Assembly (NCBI GenBank): GCA_040394475.1
Contig: JBEBSD010000022.1
Coordinates: 1-64,000 of the forward strand
Length of the DNA stretch: 64,000 nucleotides
Direction: 5' to 3'
From: JBEBSD01 sp040394475
Lineage (GTDB): Bacteria > Bacteroidota > Bacteroidia > Cytophagales > Spirosomataceae
The notes beneath the pieces are model-generated. The model ran no database searches and was not told the origin of the DNA. It saw nothing but the letters and a program-made list of their open reading frames with translations. The first letter of the stretch is position 1. Each line of letters opens with the position of its first letter. Shown in pieces: positions 50,895 through 57,856 of this stretch. The position numbers and the translations under genes are program-made.

Positions 50895-50906
50895 TTCCTA
50901 TTGTAC

Positions 50907-51887
50907 TTATCCGCCGATGGTAATCATACTGCGGTTATCGATATCCCGGGCGTTCAGCTGATCGAACTCTTTGGAAAACTGTCCCCCGAGCGCCTCGGCC
51001 TTCGCCCACATGGTAGCCCTGATCAGCGGTTCGACGGGCTCACCTTTCCGCAAGGCCGTCAACAGGTCCGTTTCGCCTTTGGAAAACAGGCAGTTCTTTA
51101 ATTTTCCGTCTGCAGTAAGACGCATCCGGTTGCAGGAACTGCAAAAAGGCGCGCTCATGGTACTGATAACGGCGAAAGTGCCTGCGTGTCCCGGTACCTG
51201 ATAGGCCTTTGCGGTATCGTGTTCACCATCGGCTAATTTTATAAAGTCGAATTCCTTCCCTATTTCCTCCAGCATTTCCTTCCAGGTCATCACCTGGTTG
51301 CTTGTCCAGCGGTTACCACTGAAAGGCATAAACTCAATCAGCCGCACATGGACCGGCACTTCCTTTGTCCAGGCCACAAACCGGTTGATTTCATGATCGT
51401 TCAACCCCTTCATCACCACAACATTGATTTTCACCCGCAGTCCGTCGTCCAGCATGTACTGAATATTCCGCATCACGGCAGAAAAGAGGTCTCTACGCGT
51501 TACATACCGGAATTTTTGCGGATCCAGGGTATCGAGACTGATATTGATGGAGCGGATTCCGCCCTTCCGGATGGCTTCCCGGCAGGTATCCAGCCGGGTC
51601 CCGTTGGTTGTAAGGGTTAACGTAACCGGTAAGGCAGCTAATCCTTCCAGGATGGACACGGCATCCTTCCGGACTAAGGGTTCTCCGCCGGTTAGCCGGA
51701 TCTTTTTTACGCCATGACGGACAAAAATGGAAGCAATTTCCTGAATTTCATGGGCCTGCATCAGCCGGGAGGCCGGGGCAAAATCGTAGTCTTCTTCCGG
51801 CATGCAGTAAAAGCAGCGCAGGTTGCAGTTATCCGTCAGGGAAATCCGCAGGTAATCGTGCACACGTCCGAAAGCATCCTTAATCAT
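50907..51887 (-). CDS. moaA: GTP 3',8-cyclase MoaA
   Basis: 326 residues from the ATG at 51887. A TTG 12 codons upstream is in frame, but it sits at a near-consensus -7 element (GATATTTG, 51928-51921), so the ATG is preferred. Radical-SAM cysteines are Cys21, Cys25, Cys28 (CNLRCFYC). The C-terminal cluster is CSSCNRMRLTADGKLKNC, and the protein ends in the conserved Gly-Gly. Two [4Fe-4S] clusters; first step of Moco synthesis from GTP. First gene of the minus-strand cluster. Confidence 0.96.
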   Translation of the reverse strand: MIKDAFGRVHDYLRISLTDNCNLRCFYCMPEEDYDFAPASRLMQAHEIQEIASIFVRHGVKKIRLTGGEPLVRKDAVSILEGLAALPVTLTLTTNGTRLDTCREAIRKGGIRSINISLDTLDPQKFRYVTRRDLFSAVMRNIQYMLDDGLRVKINVVVMKGLNDHEINRFVAWTKEVPVHVRLIEFMPFSGNRWTSNQVMTWKEMLEEIGKEFDFIKLADGEHDTAKAYQVPGHAGTFAVISTMSAPFCSSCNRMRLTADGKLKNCLFSKGETDLLTALRKGEPVEPLIRATMWAKAEALGGQFSKEFDQLNARDIDNRSMITIGG

Positions 51888-51992
51888 TCTATTCAATGGT
51901 TGAAAAGACAACCGGCTGGTCAAATATCGGAATTATTTGTCAGAACTTAACCAGTTTGGATGCTTCCGGTTTGCATGCACACTCATACGAAA

Positions 51993-52052
51993 AAAAATGT
52001 AACACGGAGGGCACAGAGAAAAAACACGGAGGTACACGGAGAAAATAAGGCG
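51993..52052. repeat. CACGGAG-type dispersed repeat
   Basis: AAAATGTAACACGGAG followed by further CACAGAG/CACGGAG and GTACACGGAG cores and A-runs. The same element occurs three more times at 60808-61290. Confidence 0.75.
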
Positions 52053-52138
52053 AGGCTTCTGGCCGGACACCCTTAGCCCGGCGGGTAAGTGTGTAAAGTT
52101 TTTGAAAGGTATGCCATAGGGCTGTCAGTGGCCGCCTC

Positions 52139-52146
52139 TAATTTTG
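52139..52146 (+). promoter_or_regulatory. -7 element upstream of the DinB-family gene
   Basis: TAATTTTG, a perfect TAnnTTTG, 45 bp before the start codon. No good -33. Confidence 0.45.
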
Positions 52147-52190
52147 TCAGCATCAAAAGCAATCAGTAATCACCAACATCTTTAGCATTT

Positions 52191-52691
52191 ATGGAAACTA
52201 CCAACGAACAACAAACAGCGCTCGTCCTTTCACAGGAACAACTTCTGGCACATTGGCAGGGACACCGCAGCTTAACCCGCCGCGTCATCGAAGCCTTCCC
52301 CGAACATGAATTTTATCACTATGCTATCGGCGGTATGAGGCCTTTTGCAGAAATGGCCCATGAACTCCTTCAGATCGCTGTTCCCGGCGTGCAGGGGATG
52401 ATTACCGGCAATTGGGACGAGGCGAGCAACGCCTATAACCAGATCGTCCTCCCGGCTACCAAGGCGGAAATATTAGCCCTCTGGGATGAGGCTACTACGC
52501 AACTTGACACGTTGTTTCCGCAGATCCCGGCATCCCGCTTCCAGGAGGAAAACCTGGTTTTTAACCAGTATTCCGGCCCGACCTATTCCTCGCTGTTTTA
52601 TTTTATCGACAATGAAATTCATCACCGGGCACAGGGGTATGTTTACCTGCGGTCTCTGGGCATACAGCCGCCATTTTTCTGGGACCGTTAA
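52191..52691 (+). CDS. DinB-family putative metalloenzyme
   Basis: 166 residues, four-helix bundle of the DinB/YfiT superfamily. Candidate metal ligands are His57 (MAHELLQ) and His144/His145 (DNEIHHRAQGYVYLR), the typical HHRAQ signature. Homologues include metal-dependent thiol transferases (bacillithiol, mycothiol). No substrate can be inferred. It faces leuA, with a GGAAGAGG/CCTCTTCC hairpin between them. Confidence 0.83.
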   Translation: METTNEQQTALVLSQEQLLAHWQGHRSLTRRVIEAFPEHEFYHYAIGGMRPFAEMAHELLQIAVPGVQGMITGNWDEASNAYNQIVLPATKAEILALWDEATTQLDTLFPQIPASRFQEENLVFNQYSGPTYSSLFYFIDNEIHHRAQGYVYLRSLGIQPPFFWDR

Positions 52692-52711
52692 TCTTCCGGA
52701 GCGCATCACCG

Positions 52712-52739
52712 GGAAGAGGGGGGATATCTCTCCTCTTCC
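52712..52739. terminator. Weak hairpin between the convergent dinB-like gene and leuA
   Basis: An 8-bp perfect stem (GGAAGAGG at 52712-52719, CCTCTTCC at 52732-52739) with a 12-nt loop but no T-run on either side. Possibly a Rho-type or weak terminator. Confidence 0.35.
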
Positions 52740-52749
52740 GCTTTGTTCC

Positions 52750-53904
52750 TCAGGCAAGCTGAGTCGCTTTGGCCAGCTCCACCAGGTCCCCGTCGTTCAC
52801 TTCCTTTTTGAGATCGGCTACTTCCAGGAAACGCCGGTATACCTCGTCCAGGATGTTTTTCTCATAGGTAAACCCGAGCAATTCCAGCCGGTGCTTCAGG
52901 GCATGTCTCCCACTCCGGGCAGTCAGGACAATATCCGATTTATCGACTCCCACATCCTGGGGGTTCATGATCTCGTAATTTTGTGAGTGCTTCAAAAAGC
53001 CATCCTGGTGGATTCCCGATGAATGGGCGAAAGCATTTCTTCCCACGATCGCCTTATTGGCCTGTACCTGCATCCGCATTAATTTCGAGACCAGCTGACT
53101 CGTCGGGTAGATAAGCTGTGTATTGATACCGGTATGCAGTCCCAGTTCCTTATGGACATTGAGGGCCATTACCACTTCTTCAAGAGACGTATTACCAGCC
53201 CTTTCGCCGATTCCGTTGATGGTCACCTCTACCTGACGGGCTCCTTCCATAATACCTGCCAGCGAGTTGGCAGTCGCGAGTCCCAGATCGTTATGGCAAT
53301 GAATGGAAATAGTGGCTTTATGCACATTTTTAGCATTCTCAAAAATATACCTGATTTTGGCGGCATATTCCTGCGGCAGGCAGTAGCCTGTTGTATCGGG
53401 GATATTGACCACGGTGGCTCCGGCACCGATCACCGCTTCTACCAGCCGGGCCAGGAACTCCATGTCGGCACGCCCGGCATCTTCACAATAGAACTCGACA
53501 TCATCTACCAGGTTGCGGGCCAGTTTGGTCGCCGCGATCGCCCGCTCGATGATCTTTTCGCGGGTCGTGTTAAATTTATGCTGAATATGAATATCCGACG
53601 AGCCAATACCGGTATGAATCCTCCCTCTCCTGGCAAATTTGAGGGCCTCCCCGGCTGCTTCTATATCTGCAGCGACCGCTCGTGACAAGGCACAAACCGT
53701 GGGTTCCGTAATTGCCTTGGAAATTTCAACAACCGAACGGAAGTCACCAGGGCTGGACACCGGAAACCCGGCTTCTATTACGTCCACACCAAGCTTTTCC
53801 AGTTGACGCGCAACTACAATTTTCTCGTCTGTGGAAAGCTGGGAACCTGGTACTTGTTCTCCGTCGCGCAGGGTTGTGTCGAAAATATACACGCGTTGGC
53901 TCAT
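52750..53904 (-). CDS. leuA: 2-isopropylmalate synthase, short form
   Basis: 384 residues. The DRE-TIM (HMGL-like) catalytic domain is complete: FDTTLRDGEQVPG at the start, HCHNDLGLATANS (metal His-x-His), ERAGNTSLEEVVMAL and SGIHQDG in the linker subdomain. The chain ends after about 384 residues, whereas leucine-regulated LeuA proteins have about 500, so the C-terminal LeuA dimerisation/allosteric domain is missing. It condenses acetyl-CoA with 2-oxoisovalerate in leucine synthesis. Preceded by an attenuator, which may replace feedback inhibition. Other members of this family (homocitrate or citramalate synthase) are less likely next to leuB. Confidence 0.9.
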   Translation of the reverse strand: MSQRVYIFDTTLRDGEQVPGSQLSTDEKIVVARQLEKLGVDVIEAGFPVSSPGDFRSVVEISKAITEPTVCALSRAVAADIEAAGEALKFARRGRIHTGIGSSDIHIQHKFNTTREKIIERAIAATKLARNLVDDVEFYCEDAGRADMEFLARLVEAVIGAGATVVNIPDTTGYCLPQEYAAKIRYIFENAKNVHKATISIHCHNDLGLATANSLAGIMEGARQVEVTINGIGERAGNTSLEEVVMALNVHKELGLHTGINTQLIYPTSQLVSKLMRMQVQANKAIVGRNAFAHSSGIHQDGFLKHSQNYEIMNPQDVGVDKSDIVLTARSGRHALKHRLELLGFTYEKNILDEVYRRFLEVADLKKEVNDGDLVELAKATQLA

Positions 53905-53950
53905 CGGGTCAATTTTTAATTAGTAATTAAACAAAAACGATTTCATTTAT

Positions 53951-53980
53951 AAAAAAACCCTTTCTGGTTTGAGAAAGGGT
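53951..53980 (-). terminator. leuA attenuator terminator
   Basis: On the minus strand, ACCCTTTCT (53980-53972), loop CAAACC, AGAAAGGGT (53965-53957), then seven T. It is a perfect 9-bp stem in the leader, 47 bp before the leuA start. An intrinsic terminator at this place, upstream of the gene, has no use other than attenuation. Confidence 0.9.
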
Positions 53981-54017
53981 AATTTGTATGACAAAAAACA
54001 CAACTCTCTCACGCCAG
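53964..54017 (-). promoter_or_regulatory. leuA antiterminator (alternative fold)
   Basis: On the minus strand CTGGCGTGAGAGAG (54017-54004) can pair with CTTTCTCAAACCAG (53977-53964): CTGG with CCAG, a 2x2 internal loop, then eight pairs including one G-U. This uses up the left arm of the terminator. The left arm overlaps the stop codon of the leader peptide, so a ribosome that finishes the peptide blocks it. Confidence 0.75.
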
Positions 54018-54065
54018 TGCTGACCCGCGTTGTAGAAAAAGAAGGTTTTTATTAAGATCCTGCAT
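54009..54065 (-). CDS. leuL: leuA leader peptide
   Basis: An 18-codon frame, MQDLNKNLLFLQRGSALA, with five leucines, three of them in CTT CTT TTT CTA. It lies between a promoter and an antiterminator/terminator pair before leuA. Slow translation of the Leu codons when charged Leu-tRNA is scarce would leave the region 54017-54004 free to form the antiterminator. Two other short frames nearby (starting about 54100 and 54095) are not Leu-rich. No SD sequence is seen, as is usual here. Confidence 0.72.
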   Translation of the reverse strand: MQDLNKNLLFLQRGSALA

Positions 54066-54104
54066 TACTGTTGGCGAATTTTCGCTGATACCATATCATT
54101 CTTA

Positions 54105-54134
54105 CAAATTTAAGCTAAGATTCCTAAACAGCAA
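54105..54134 (-). promoter_or_regulatory. Promoter of the leuA leader
   Basis: On the minus strand, TTGC (54134-54131), an 18-bp spacer, and a perfect -7 TAAATTTG (54112-54105). The transcript would begin near 54098, about 33 bases before the leader peptide. It lies just after the leuB stop, so leuA can be transcribed separately from leuB. Confidence 0.65.
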
Positions 54135-54165
54135 GTTTTTTTTGGCAATAAAATTGCGCAATCCT

Positions 54166-55239
54166 TTAAATACGCCGCAGGATTTCAGCTCCGATTGCCT
54201 CCGTATTCAGGATAAAGGCATCCGGCGTTGTCGCGTCGGCGATGTCGCGCGTCCTGAACCCGGCCTTCAGCACCTGGTCGACAGCAGCAATAATCGCTTC
54301 CGATTCCGCCTTCAATCCCAGGGAAATATCCAGCAGCAAAGCAGCCGACAGCACGGAAGCCATCGGGTTGGCCAATCCTTTGCCGGTAATATCATGGGCC
54401 GAACCGTGAATGGGTTCGTAAACACCGGTACTGTCGCCTACTGAAGCAGAAGCCAGCATCCCCATCGACCCGGCAATCTGGCTTGCCTCATCGGTTAAGA
54501 TGTCCCCGAACAAGTTGGCTGTCACCACCACATCAAAACGACGCGGGTCTTTTATCAGCAGCATCGCAGCGGCATCTACAAACTGGTGCTCTACTTCGAT
54601 ATCGGGATATTCCGGCGCGATCGCCTGTATTACTTCTCTCCACAAACGGCTTGTTTCCAACACATTTGCCTTGTCAACCGACATCAGCTTTTTCCGGCGA
54701 GTGCGTGCTGCTTCGAAGGCCTTGCGGGCAATCCGCTCGACTTCAAACTTGCTGTATACTGCGATGTCATATGCGGTATTGCCGTCGTCTTTCCTTCCTT
54801 TCTCACCAAAATAGATATCCCCTGTCAGCTCCCGGAAAAACAGGATATCGGCTCCCCGCAATATTTCAGGTTTGATGGAAGACGATTCCAGGAGTTCATC
54901 AAAGAGTTTAATAGGCCGCAGGTTGGCATACAGTCCCAGCTCTTTCCGCATACGCAGCAAGCCCTGCTCCGGCCGCACCTTTGCATGCGGGTCATTATCA
55001 TATTTCGGATGGCCCACCGCACCGAACAGTACAGCATCAGAAGCCCTCATCTTCTCGAGCGTTTCTTCCGGCAGCGGGTCGCCCGTCGCCTCGATGGCCA
55101 CATGCCCGATCAATGCTTCGTCAAAAATGAAGGTGTGGCCGTATTTTTCTGCTATTTTTTCTAACACTTTTTTACCGACAGAAGTAACTTCTGTGCCGAT
55201 CCCGTCGCCGGGGACAATAAGGATTTTATGGGTTGCCAT
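54166..55239 (-). CDS. leuB: 3-isopropylmalate dehydrogenase
   Basis: 357 residues. IVPGDGIGTEVT, RPEQGLLRMRKELGLYANLRPIK, FFRELTGDIYFGEKG (conserved Tyr), the DKANVLETSRLWREV motif, and the nucleotide-binding YEPIHGSAHDITGKGLANPMA, which has the leuB-type NAD-specific arrangement. It oxidises 3-isopropylmalate in leucine synthesis. leuC, leuD and the ilv genes are outside the window. The 290-bp gap upstream (55240-55529) holds no gene or clear promoter. Confidence 0.95.
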   Translation of the reverse strand: MATHKILIVPGDGIGTEVTSVGKKVLEKIAEKYGHTFIFDEALIGHVAIEATGDPLPEETLEKMRASDAVLFGAVGHPKYDNDPHAKVRPEQGLLRMRKELGLYANLRPIKLFDELLESSSIKPEILRGADILFFRELTGDIYFGEKGRKDDGNTAYDIAVYSKFEVERIARKAFEAARTRRKKLMSVDKANVLETSRLWREVIQAIAPEYPDIEVEHQFVDAAAMLLIKDPRRFDVVVTANLFGDILTDEASQIAGSMGMLASASVGDSTGVYEPIHGSAHDITGKGLANPMASVLSAALLLDISLGLKAESEAIIAAVDQVLKAGFRTRDIADATTPDAFILNTEAIGAEILRRI

Positions 55240-55529
55240 CAGTTAAAATTAATGCATAGCGGCAGCCATGCGGATTATTGGGTCATTTAAAAAGGTTGCT
55301 CATGAATGAGTCTGATGCTGCAATTCCGCCCGCGGGTTAGCAGGTAATCAGCAGTATCCTGTCCGTTTTACAGACAGAAATTCCATCACATGGCCAGTAC
55401 TTCACGGGTCTCTTGCCTGTTACTTTCAAAGACGCGGCGCCGGTAAAACGCCCTGCCGGCTCCCGCAGTCGTACAAGATCGCCGGGAAAACCGTTCGATG
55501 GTCCGTCCCCTTCTTTCTTCGTCAGTGGT

Positions 55530-56006
55530 TTATTTCAGGGAATTGATCCACCCGGCAATTTTAATAATATCTTCTGCCGCCACGTGTGCAAGCGGCGCCA
55601 TCGGCGGATAGTCGGGCCAGTGTTCCGGTTTCGGATTATGCACCAACTCCACCATTTGTTCGGGCGTGTAGTTACGTTTGGCTATATCGGCAAATGAAGG
55701 CCCGATCAGCCGCTCATTCGGTCTGTGACACACCGAGCATGTATTGTTTTCCAGGAGCGTTGCAATTTCAGCAGACGGGGCCGGGAAAGCAGCGGCAGTC
55801 GCGACTACCGGTCGGTTGGCCCGGGTTTCCGCCCAGGCAATACTATCGGCCACTACTGCCTCCGCTTCGCGGTCCATCCGGTTTTTACCGTAATATTTAT
55901 CATATGCTTCGCGGGTCTCCGCAGATGAGCAGGCCATCCACCCCATGGCAGAGAGCATTATCAGTGTTAAAGAAAAAAAACGATTGGTGGTCATCTTACA
56001 GTTCAT
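55530..56006 (-). CDS. Lipoprotein c-type cytochrome
   Basis: 158 residues. The signal peptide has a lipobox (GWMAC, Cys26), so the protein is lipid-anchored. A single heme-binding C90-x2-C93-H94 (CSVCH) and the probable axial Met136 (YPPMAPL) define a class I cytochrome c domain in residues 75-158. Residues 27-75 are a linker. It is an electron carrier on the periplasmic side of a membrane. A second start at Met5 (55994) is possible. Partner unknown. Confidence 0.88.
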   Translation of the reverse strand: MNCKMTTNRFFSLTLIMLSAMGWMACSSAETREAYDKYYGKNRMDREAEAVVADSIAWAETRANRPVVATAAAFPAPSAEIATLLENNTCSVCHRPNERLIGPSFADIAKRNYTPEQMVELVHNPKPEHWPDYPPMAPLAHVAAEDIIKIAGWINSLK

Positions 56007-56125
56007 TGCACTATTAAATCGGTTAACTAATTGTGGTAGCAGTATCGGTAAAAATCCTTCCTATAAAGGCGCCACGAACTTACTAAAAAAATACGAAAAC
56101 CTGTCAAATCATTCTGTTTTGTAGG

Positions 56126-56160
56126 GCGCTGCCGCCGGCCTGCAGGGGGGGAGGCAGCGC
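56126..56160. other. GC-rich hairpin upstream of rpmG
   Basis: Perfect 8-bp arms GCGCTGCC (56126-56133) and GGCAGCGC (56153-56160), with a 19-nt loop containing further self-complementary bases. It lies 48 bp before the rpmG -7 element, so it is outside the predicted rpmG transcript. Perhaps a terminator without a plus-strand gene to serve, or a repeat relic. Confidence 0.4.
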
Positions 56161-56207
56161 ATTCTACTTTTTTTTCATATCCTAATACTAATTTCAAAAT
56201 AAACATT

Positions 56208-56215
56208 TATCTTTG
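56208..56215 (+). promoter_or_regulatory. -7 element of the rpmG operon
   Basis: TATCTTTG (perfect) 29 bp before the rpmG start; no TTTG at -33. Confidence 0.6.
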
Positions 56216-56244
56216 CAGTCCGAAATTGAAAACTACAAAAGGCA

Positions 56245-56427
56245 ATGGCTAAGAAAGGCAATAGAGTTCAGGTTATTCTGGAGTGTACTGAACAAAAGGC
56301 GACAGGGGTTCCCGGAGCATCGCGTTATATTACAACAAAGAACCGCAAAAACACGCCCGGACGGATTGAGCTCAAGAAGTTTAACCCTTTCCTGAGAAAG
56401 GTAACCGTTCATAAAGAAATCAAGTAA
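56245..56427 (+). CDS. rpmG: Ribosomal protein L33
   Basis: 60 residues; MAKKGNRVQVILECTEQ start, YITTKNRKNTPGRIELKKFNPFLRK, standard L33. Cys14 is the only cysteine, so this is a zinc-free (C-minus) form. In many Bacteroidota rpmB precedes rpmG; here rpmG is first in its operon and rpmB is not in the window. DUF4295 follows after 23 bp. Confidence 0.97.
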   Translation: MAKKGNRVQVILECTEQKATGVPGASRYITTKNRKNTPGRIELKKFNPFLRKVTVHKEIK

Positions 56428-56450
56428 ATCATCTATTATAAGATAAAGCA

Positions 56451-56603
56451 ATGGCAAAGAAAGTAGTTGCAACCCTGAAAAAAGAAGGGGGAAAAGCATA
56501 TGCAAAGGTGATCAAGGCGGTAAAGTCACCCAAGACCGGAGCCTATACCTTTAAAGAAGAGATCGTGGCACTGGACGCTGTACAAAACGCACTGAAGAAC
56601 TAA
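56451..56603 (+). CDS. DUF4295 family small protein
   Basis: 50 residues, MAKKVVATLKKEGGKAY start, very basic. A Bacteroidota-specific family almost always located directly after rpmG and before ftsY. It may be a phylum-specific ribosomal or ribosome-associated protein. A terminator follows. Confidence 0.92.
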   Translation: MAKKVVATLKKEGGKAYAKVIKAVKSPKTGAYTFKEEIVALDAVQNALKN

Positions 56604-56634
56604 GTCGTTTTTTGTACGGAAAGGTTTTTTGCGT

Positions 56635-56661
56635 AAAAGTCCCCCACAGGGACTTTTTTTG
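56635..56661 (+). terminator. Intrinsic terminator of the rpmG operon
   Basis: Perfect 9-bp stem AAAAGTCCC (56635-56643), loop CCACA, GGGACTTTT (56649-56657), then TTTG. Confidence 0.9.
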
Positions 56662-56664
56662 TTT

Positions 56665-56672
56665 TAAATTTG
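56665..56672 (+). promoter_or_regulatory. -7 element of ftsY
   Basis: TAAATTTG, perfect, directly after the rpmG terminator and 110 bp before the ftsY start. This means ftsY is transcribed independently. Confidence 0.5.
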
Positions 56673-56781
56673 GCCATCTCTGCCCGGCGCCTGCTCACAC
56701 GGGAGTACCGGCACAGGTTCAGGCACTAACCAGTTGTTAACGCATTTTCCATGGTTCCGGCCATGTGTACTCACTACTAGC

Positions 56782-57738
56782 ATGGGCATATTCGGATTTT
56801 TCTCCAAAGACAAAAAGGAATCCCTCGACAAAGGGCTCGAGAAGTCTAAGGAAAGTATTTTTGGCAAACTATCGCGTGCGCTGGTCGGAAAGTCCACTGT
56901 CGATGAAGAAGTATTGGATGAACTGGAAGAAATCCTGATCAGTTCCGATGTGGGCGTTGAAACAACCGTTAAAATCATCGGTCGTATTGAAAGCCGGGTG
57001 GCCCGGGACAAATACACGGGCACCGACGAACTGGACCGCATCCTGCAGGAAGAGGTGGCCGCCTTGTTAATGGAAAACAAGTCGGTGGCTGTTCCGGATA
57101 GTTTTGAAACCGAACACCTGCCCAAACCGTATGTCATCATGGTAGTAGGCGTTAATGGCGTCGGAAAAACCACTACAATCGGAAAACTTGCCCACCAGTT
57201 TCAGCAACGGGGGCGCAAGGTGGTCCTGGGCGCAGCCGATACCTTCCGTGCAGCGGCGGTGGACCAGTTGAAGTTATGGGGCCAGCGGGTAAATGTTCCG
57301 GTGATCGAACACGGTATGAATACGGACCCTTCGGCTGTCGCTTTCGATGCCCTTAAAAAAGGAGTGGAAATCGATGCGGATGTCATTATCATCGATACCG
57401 CGGGGCGCTTGCATACGAAAGTCAACCTGATGAACGAACTGACCAAAATCAAGCGGGTGATGCAAAAGGTGCTCCCGGATGCGCCGCACGAGGTCCTGCT
57501 GGTGCTCGATGGCAGCACCGGGCAAAACGCCGTCATCCAGGCGCGGGAGTTTACCAAAGCCACCGATGTGACGTCGCTGGCCATTACCAAACTGGACGGA
57601 ACAGCCAAAGGCGGAGTCGTTATCGGAATTTCCGATGAGTTCCGGATTCCGGTAAAATACATTGGCGTCGGGGAGAAAATGGAAGATTTGCAAGTATTTG
57701 ACCGGGAACAATTTGTAGATTCCCTGTTTAAAAAGTAA
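56782..57738 (+). CDS. ftsY: Signal recognition particle receptor FtsY
   Basis: 318 residues from the ATG at 56782 (MGIFGFFSKDKK). N domain about 20-100; G domain with GVNGVGKTTTIGKLA at 123-137, ADTFRAAAVDQL, DTAGRLHTK, TKLDGTAKGG and a final GVGEKMEDL. It lacks the long acidic N-terminal A domain of E. coli FtsY; membrane contact would be by the short amphipathic N-terminus. GTPase docking SRP-ribosome complexes at the inner membrane. Normal synteny after DUF4295. Confidence 0.96.
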   Translation: MGIFGFFSKDKKESLDKGLEKSKESIFGKLSRALVGKSTVDEEVLDELEEILISSDVGVETTVKIIGRIESRVARDKYTGTDELDRILQEEVAALLMENKSVAVPDSFETEHLPKPYVIMVVGVNGVGKTTTIGKLAHQFQQRGRKVVLGAADTFRAAAVDQLKLWGQRVNVPVIEHGMNTDPSAVAFDALKKGVEIDADVIIIDTAGRLHTKVNLMNELTKIKRVMQKVLPDAPHEVLLVLDGSTGQNAVIQAREFTKATDVTSLAITKLDGTAKGGVVIGISDEFRIPVKYIGVGEKMEDLQVFDREQFVDSLFKK

Positions 57739-57763
57739 AAAGAGGTACGGGATGGGGTCGGAA

Positions 57764-57801
57764 ATGGTCTGTGGAGACACAGACCATGGAACACAGACCA
57801 T
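57764..57801. repeat. Hairpin with a duplicated arm
   Basis: ATGGTCTGTG (57764-57773), tetraloop GAGA, CACAGACCAT (57778-57787), then GGAA and a second CACAGACCAT (57792-57801). Either right arm can pair with the left arm. The right arm repeats with a period of 14 bp (two heptamers). Confidence 0.7.
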
Positions 57802-57856
57802 GGCCGTGGAAAATAAGTGTATTCCCGGGATGTCCCGGAAGTTCTGGTTTGCTGCA

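Noticed and set aside
54080..54105. Two other short frames in the leuA leader (starting about 54100 and 54095)
   Set aside because: They have no Leu codons in the control region and their stops do not fit the antiterminator.
57752..57856. 35 extra codons at the front of the isochorismatase-fold gene
   Set aside because: They run through the duplicated hairpin repeat and are not family-like; the conserved strand begins after ATG 57857.
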